Below, in pieces: positions 61,865 through 64,000 of a DNA stretch of 64,000 nt (position 1 is its first letter; each line of letters starts with the position of its first letter). The translations under genes were made by a program, and so were the position numbers. Origin of the DNA: Herbiconiux moechotypicola (GTDB taxonomy: Bacteria; Actinomycetota; Actinomycetes; Actinomycetales; Microbacteriaceae); the NCBI RefSeq assembly GCF_024979255.1, contig NZ_JANLCN010000011.1:93668-157667 (forward strand). Direction: 5' to 3'. The notes beneath the pieces were generated by a model. It made no database searches and had not been told where the DNA came from. It worked only from the letters and a program-made list of their open reading frames with translations.

Positions 61865-63238
61865 GTGACCATCGCCCCGCCCGCCACCGCGAGCATCCCC
61901 GCGCCCCCACTCGGCGGCCCCGGCCTGCCGCAGCGCCGCGAGCTCGTCACCGAGATCCCCGGCCCCCGCTCGCGCGAGCTGCATGCCCGCAAGCTCGCCG
62001 CGGTGCCCGACGGCGTCGGCGTCTCATTGCCCGTCTACGTCGAGGCGGCCGGCGGCGGAGTGCTGCGCGATGTCGACGGCAACACCCTCATCGACTTCGG
62101 TTCGGGGATCGCGGTCACCGGCGTGGGCAACTCCGCCCCCGCGGTGGTCGAAGCGGTGCAGCAGCAGGTGGCGGCCTTCACGCACACGTGCTTCACCATC
62201 ACCGGTTACGAGGGCTACGTGGCCGTCGCCGAGGCGCTCAACGAGCTCACCCCGGGGTCGTTCGACAAGCGCACCGCACTGTTCAACTCGGGTGCCGAGG
62301 CCGTCGAGAACGCCATCAAGATCGCGCGCCACCACACCGGCAAGCAGGCCGTCGTCGCCTTCGACCACGCCTACCACGGCCGCACCAACCTCACGATGGC
62401 CCTCACCGCGAAGTCGATGCCCTACAAGTCGGGCTTCGGACCCTTCGCCCCCGAGGTCTACCGCGCGCCGCTGTCGTACCCCTACCGCGACGGCGGGCTC
62501 TCGGGCGCCGAGGCGGCGGCCAACGCGATCACCGTCCTCGAGAAGCAGATCGGCGCCGCCAACCTGGCCGCGCTCGTCATCGAGCCCATCCAGGGCGAGG
62601 GCGGGTTCATCGTGCCCGCCCCCGGCTTCCTCGCCGCCCTGCTCGAGTGGGCCCGCGCGAACGACGTGGTGTTCATCGCCGACGAGGTGCAGACGGGCTT
62701 CGCCCGCACCGGCGCCTTCTTCGCCAGCGAGCACGAGGGCATCGAGCCCGACCTCATCGTCACCGCGAAGGGCATCGCCGGCGGCCTCCCCCTCTCCGCC
62801 GTCACCGGGCGCGCCGACATCATGAACTCCGCCCACGCGGGCGGGCTCGGCGGCACCTACACGGGCAACCCGATCGCCTGCGCCGCGGCGCTGGCCACCA
62901 TCGAGAGCTACCGCAGCGAAGGCCTGCTGGAGCGTGCCCGCGAGCTCGAGACGGTGTTCCGCACCGAGCTCGAGGCGCTCGCGGCCGCCGACCCGCGCAT
63001 CGGCGACATCCGCGGCCGGGGAGCCATGCTCGCGATCGAACTGGTCGACCCCGAGACGGGCGCTCCGGATGCGGGGCTGACCGCCCGCGTGATCGCCGCG
63101 TCGCACGCGCAGGGCCTGGTGCTCCTGGGCTGCGGCACCTTCGGGAACGTCATCCGCTTCCTCCCCCCGCTCACGCTCTCCGACGAACTCGCGCTCGACG
63201 GGCTCGGTGTGCTGCGCGACGCCCTGGCCGCCTCGTGA
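61865..63238 (+). CDS. gabT: 4-aminobutyrate--2-oxoglutarate transaminase
   Basis: 457 residues, usual for GabT. Class III transaminase core: FNSGAEAVENAIKIARHHTGKQAVVAFDHAYHGRTNL, EPIQGEGGFIVP, FIADEVQTGFARTG and the PLP lysine in IVTAKGIAGGLPLSAVTGR (K near 300). Converts GABA to succinate semialdehyde. Ends with a GTGA overlap into gabD; PucR divergent, probably its activator. Confidence 0.92.
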   Translation: MTIAPPATASIPAPPLGGPGLPQRRELVTEIPGPRSRELHARKLAAVPDGVGVSLPVYVEAAGGGVLRDVDGNTLIDFGSGIAVTGVGNSAPAVVEAVQQQVAAFTHTCFTITGYEGYVAVAEALNELTPGSFDKRTALFNSGAEAVENAIKIARHHTGKQAVVAFDHAYHGRTNLTMALTAKSMPYKSGFGPFAPEVYRAPLSYPYRDGGLSGAEAAANAITVLEKQIGAANLAALVIEPIQGEGGFIVPAPGFLAALLEWARANDVVFIADEVQTGFARTGAFFASEHEGIEPDLIVTAKGIAGGLPLSAVTGRADIMNSAHAGGLGGTYTGNPIACAAALATIESYRSEGLLERARELETVFRTELEALAAADPRIGDIRGRGAMLAIELVDPETGAPDAGLTARVIAASHAQGLVLLGCGTFGNVIRFLPPLTLSDELALDGLGVLRDALAAS

Positions 63239-64000
63239 GCGCCGGCATCGCGAGCGCCCGCGAGGAGGCGCTGCTGGCCTCGGTTCCGACCGGCCTGCTC
63301 ATCGACGGCGCGTGGGTTCCGGCCTCGGCCGGCGCCACGCTCGACGTGTTCGACCCCGCCACGGGCGAGCGCATCGCCACGATCGCCGATGCGTCACCCG
63401 AGGACGGCGTGCGTGCTCTGGATGCGGCGGTGGCTGCGGCGGATGGGTGGGCGGCGACGGCTCCGCGGGTGCGGGGTGAGATTCTTCGTCGGGCGTTCGA
63501 TCTGTTGATGGAGCGTCGTGACGAGGTCGCGCTTCTGATGACGTTGGAGATGGGGAAGCCTTTGGCGGAGGCTCAGGGCGAGGTCACGTATGGGGGTGAG
63601 TTCTTGCGCTGGTTCTCGGAGGAGGCGGTGCGGGTCTCGGGCCGGTACGGGTCGAACCCGGAGGGCACGGGGCGGATGGTGGTGTCCCAGCGCCCGGTGG
63701 GGCCGTGCTATCTGATCACGCCGTGGAACTTCCCGCTCGCGATGGCGACCCGCAAGATCGCCCCCGCCCTCGCCGCGGGCTGCACCGTCGTCGTCAAGCC
63801 CGCCGAGCTCACGCCGCTCACCACGCTCTATGTGGCCCAGCTACTCATCGAGGCCGGCGTGCCCGCCGGGGTCGTCAATGTCATCACCACCTCCCGCTCG
63901 GCGGCCGTGTCGGCGCCGATCATCGCGGATCCGCGGCTGCGGAAGCTGTCCTTCACCGGGTCGACCCCGGTCGGGAAGACCCTCATGAAACAAGCCGCCG
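63235..64000 (+). CDS. gabD: NAD(P)-dependent succinate-semialdehyde dehydrogenase (partial)
   Basis: First 255 residues only, cut by the right edge. LLIDGAWVPASAGATLDVFDPATGERIATIADA, then GPCYLITPWNFPLAMATRKIAPALAAGCTVVVKPAELTPLTTLYVAQLLIEAGVPAGVVNVI and LSFTGSTPVGK, the aldehyde dehydrogenase cofactor region of GabD-type enzymes; the catalytic cysteine lies beyond the edge. GTG start overlapping gabT. Between about 63400 and 63700 codons shift to CGT, TTG, GGG and GAT-type forms, unlike both flanks. Confidence 0.9.
   Translation, partial: MSAGIASAREEALLASVPTGLLIDGAWVPASAGATLDVFDPATGERIATIADASPEDGVRALDAAVAAADGWAATAPRVRGEILRRAFDLLMERRDEVALLMTLEMGKPLAEAQGEVTYGGEFLRWFSEEAVRVSGRYGSNPEGTGRMVVSQRPVGPCYLITPWNFPLAMATRKIAPALAAGCTVVVKPAELTPLTTLYVAQLLIEAGVPAGVVNVITTSRSAAVSAPIIADPRLRKLSFTGSTPVGKTLMKQAA

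Overview
The window is high-GC DNA with the gene style of an actinobacterium. It has ATGA/GTGA start-stop overlaps, many GTG starts, MmyB-type XRE regulators, CmtR-type metal sensing, PucR and LAL regulators and DHA2 transporters. A member of the Microbacteriaceae or a close relative fits best, but this is inferred from gene content only. I see no rRNA, tRNA or CRISPR array.

Left part (about 1-24.2 kb) looks accessory. It opens with a three-gene tyrosine-recombinase module (integrase, small HTH protein, zinc-ribbon recombinase-like protein with a one-base frameshift) preceded by a nested palindrome. Small redox and catabolic cassettes follow, most with their own regulator. They are a quinone reductase/royal-jelly-protein pair; an XRE regulator; a metallo-hydrolase/MFS pair with a divergent TetR; a second TetR with an SDR; an HxlR regulator; an XRE/alcohol dehydrogenase/PEBP/SDR run; and two SDRs plus a YciI protein. 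A LysR-controlled racemase-family enzyme comes next, followed by a MatC-type carrier. The stretch from about 21 to 24.2 kb holds truncated or interrupted genes (hydrolase, SDR, DinB), as expected at the worn edge of an island.

Middle part (24.2-41.9 kb): a CmtR-like repressor and CDF metal exporter sit behind a clear operator. A 24-bp perfect hairpin separates them from a tatA-tatC-tatB set that shares a strand with a Tat-exported intradiol dioxygenase-like lipoprotein. The molybdate operon modR-modA-modB-modC follows. Next come an XRE regulator flanked by two stand-alone MmyB-type sensor domains that lack a DNA-binding domain, then a bicupin/MFS/quinone reductase/unknown-protein operon divergent from a large LuxR-type ATPase regulator, and then arsenate reductase plus a TauE/SafE permease.

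Right part (41.9-64 kb): an esterase, a SulP transporter and an alkylsulfatase; a hydroquinone-type ring-cleavage operon (MFS, VOC dioxygenase, hydrolase, maleylacetate reductase) with a divergent TetR; a NarL-type two-component system; an acetyltransferase; a GntR-MFS pair with a perfect 26-bp palindrome; a PucR-led flavoenzyme operon; and, divergent from it, GABA transaminase plus a succinate-semialdehyde dehydrogenase cut by the window edge.

The most unusual signals are the repeated HTH-less MmyB sensor proteins, the 17-bp duplication that splits an MFS-monooxygenase fusion, the frameshifted recombinase module, and a cysteine-poor racemase-family enzyme beside a dicarboxylate carrier.
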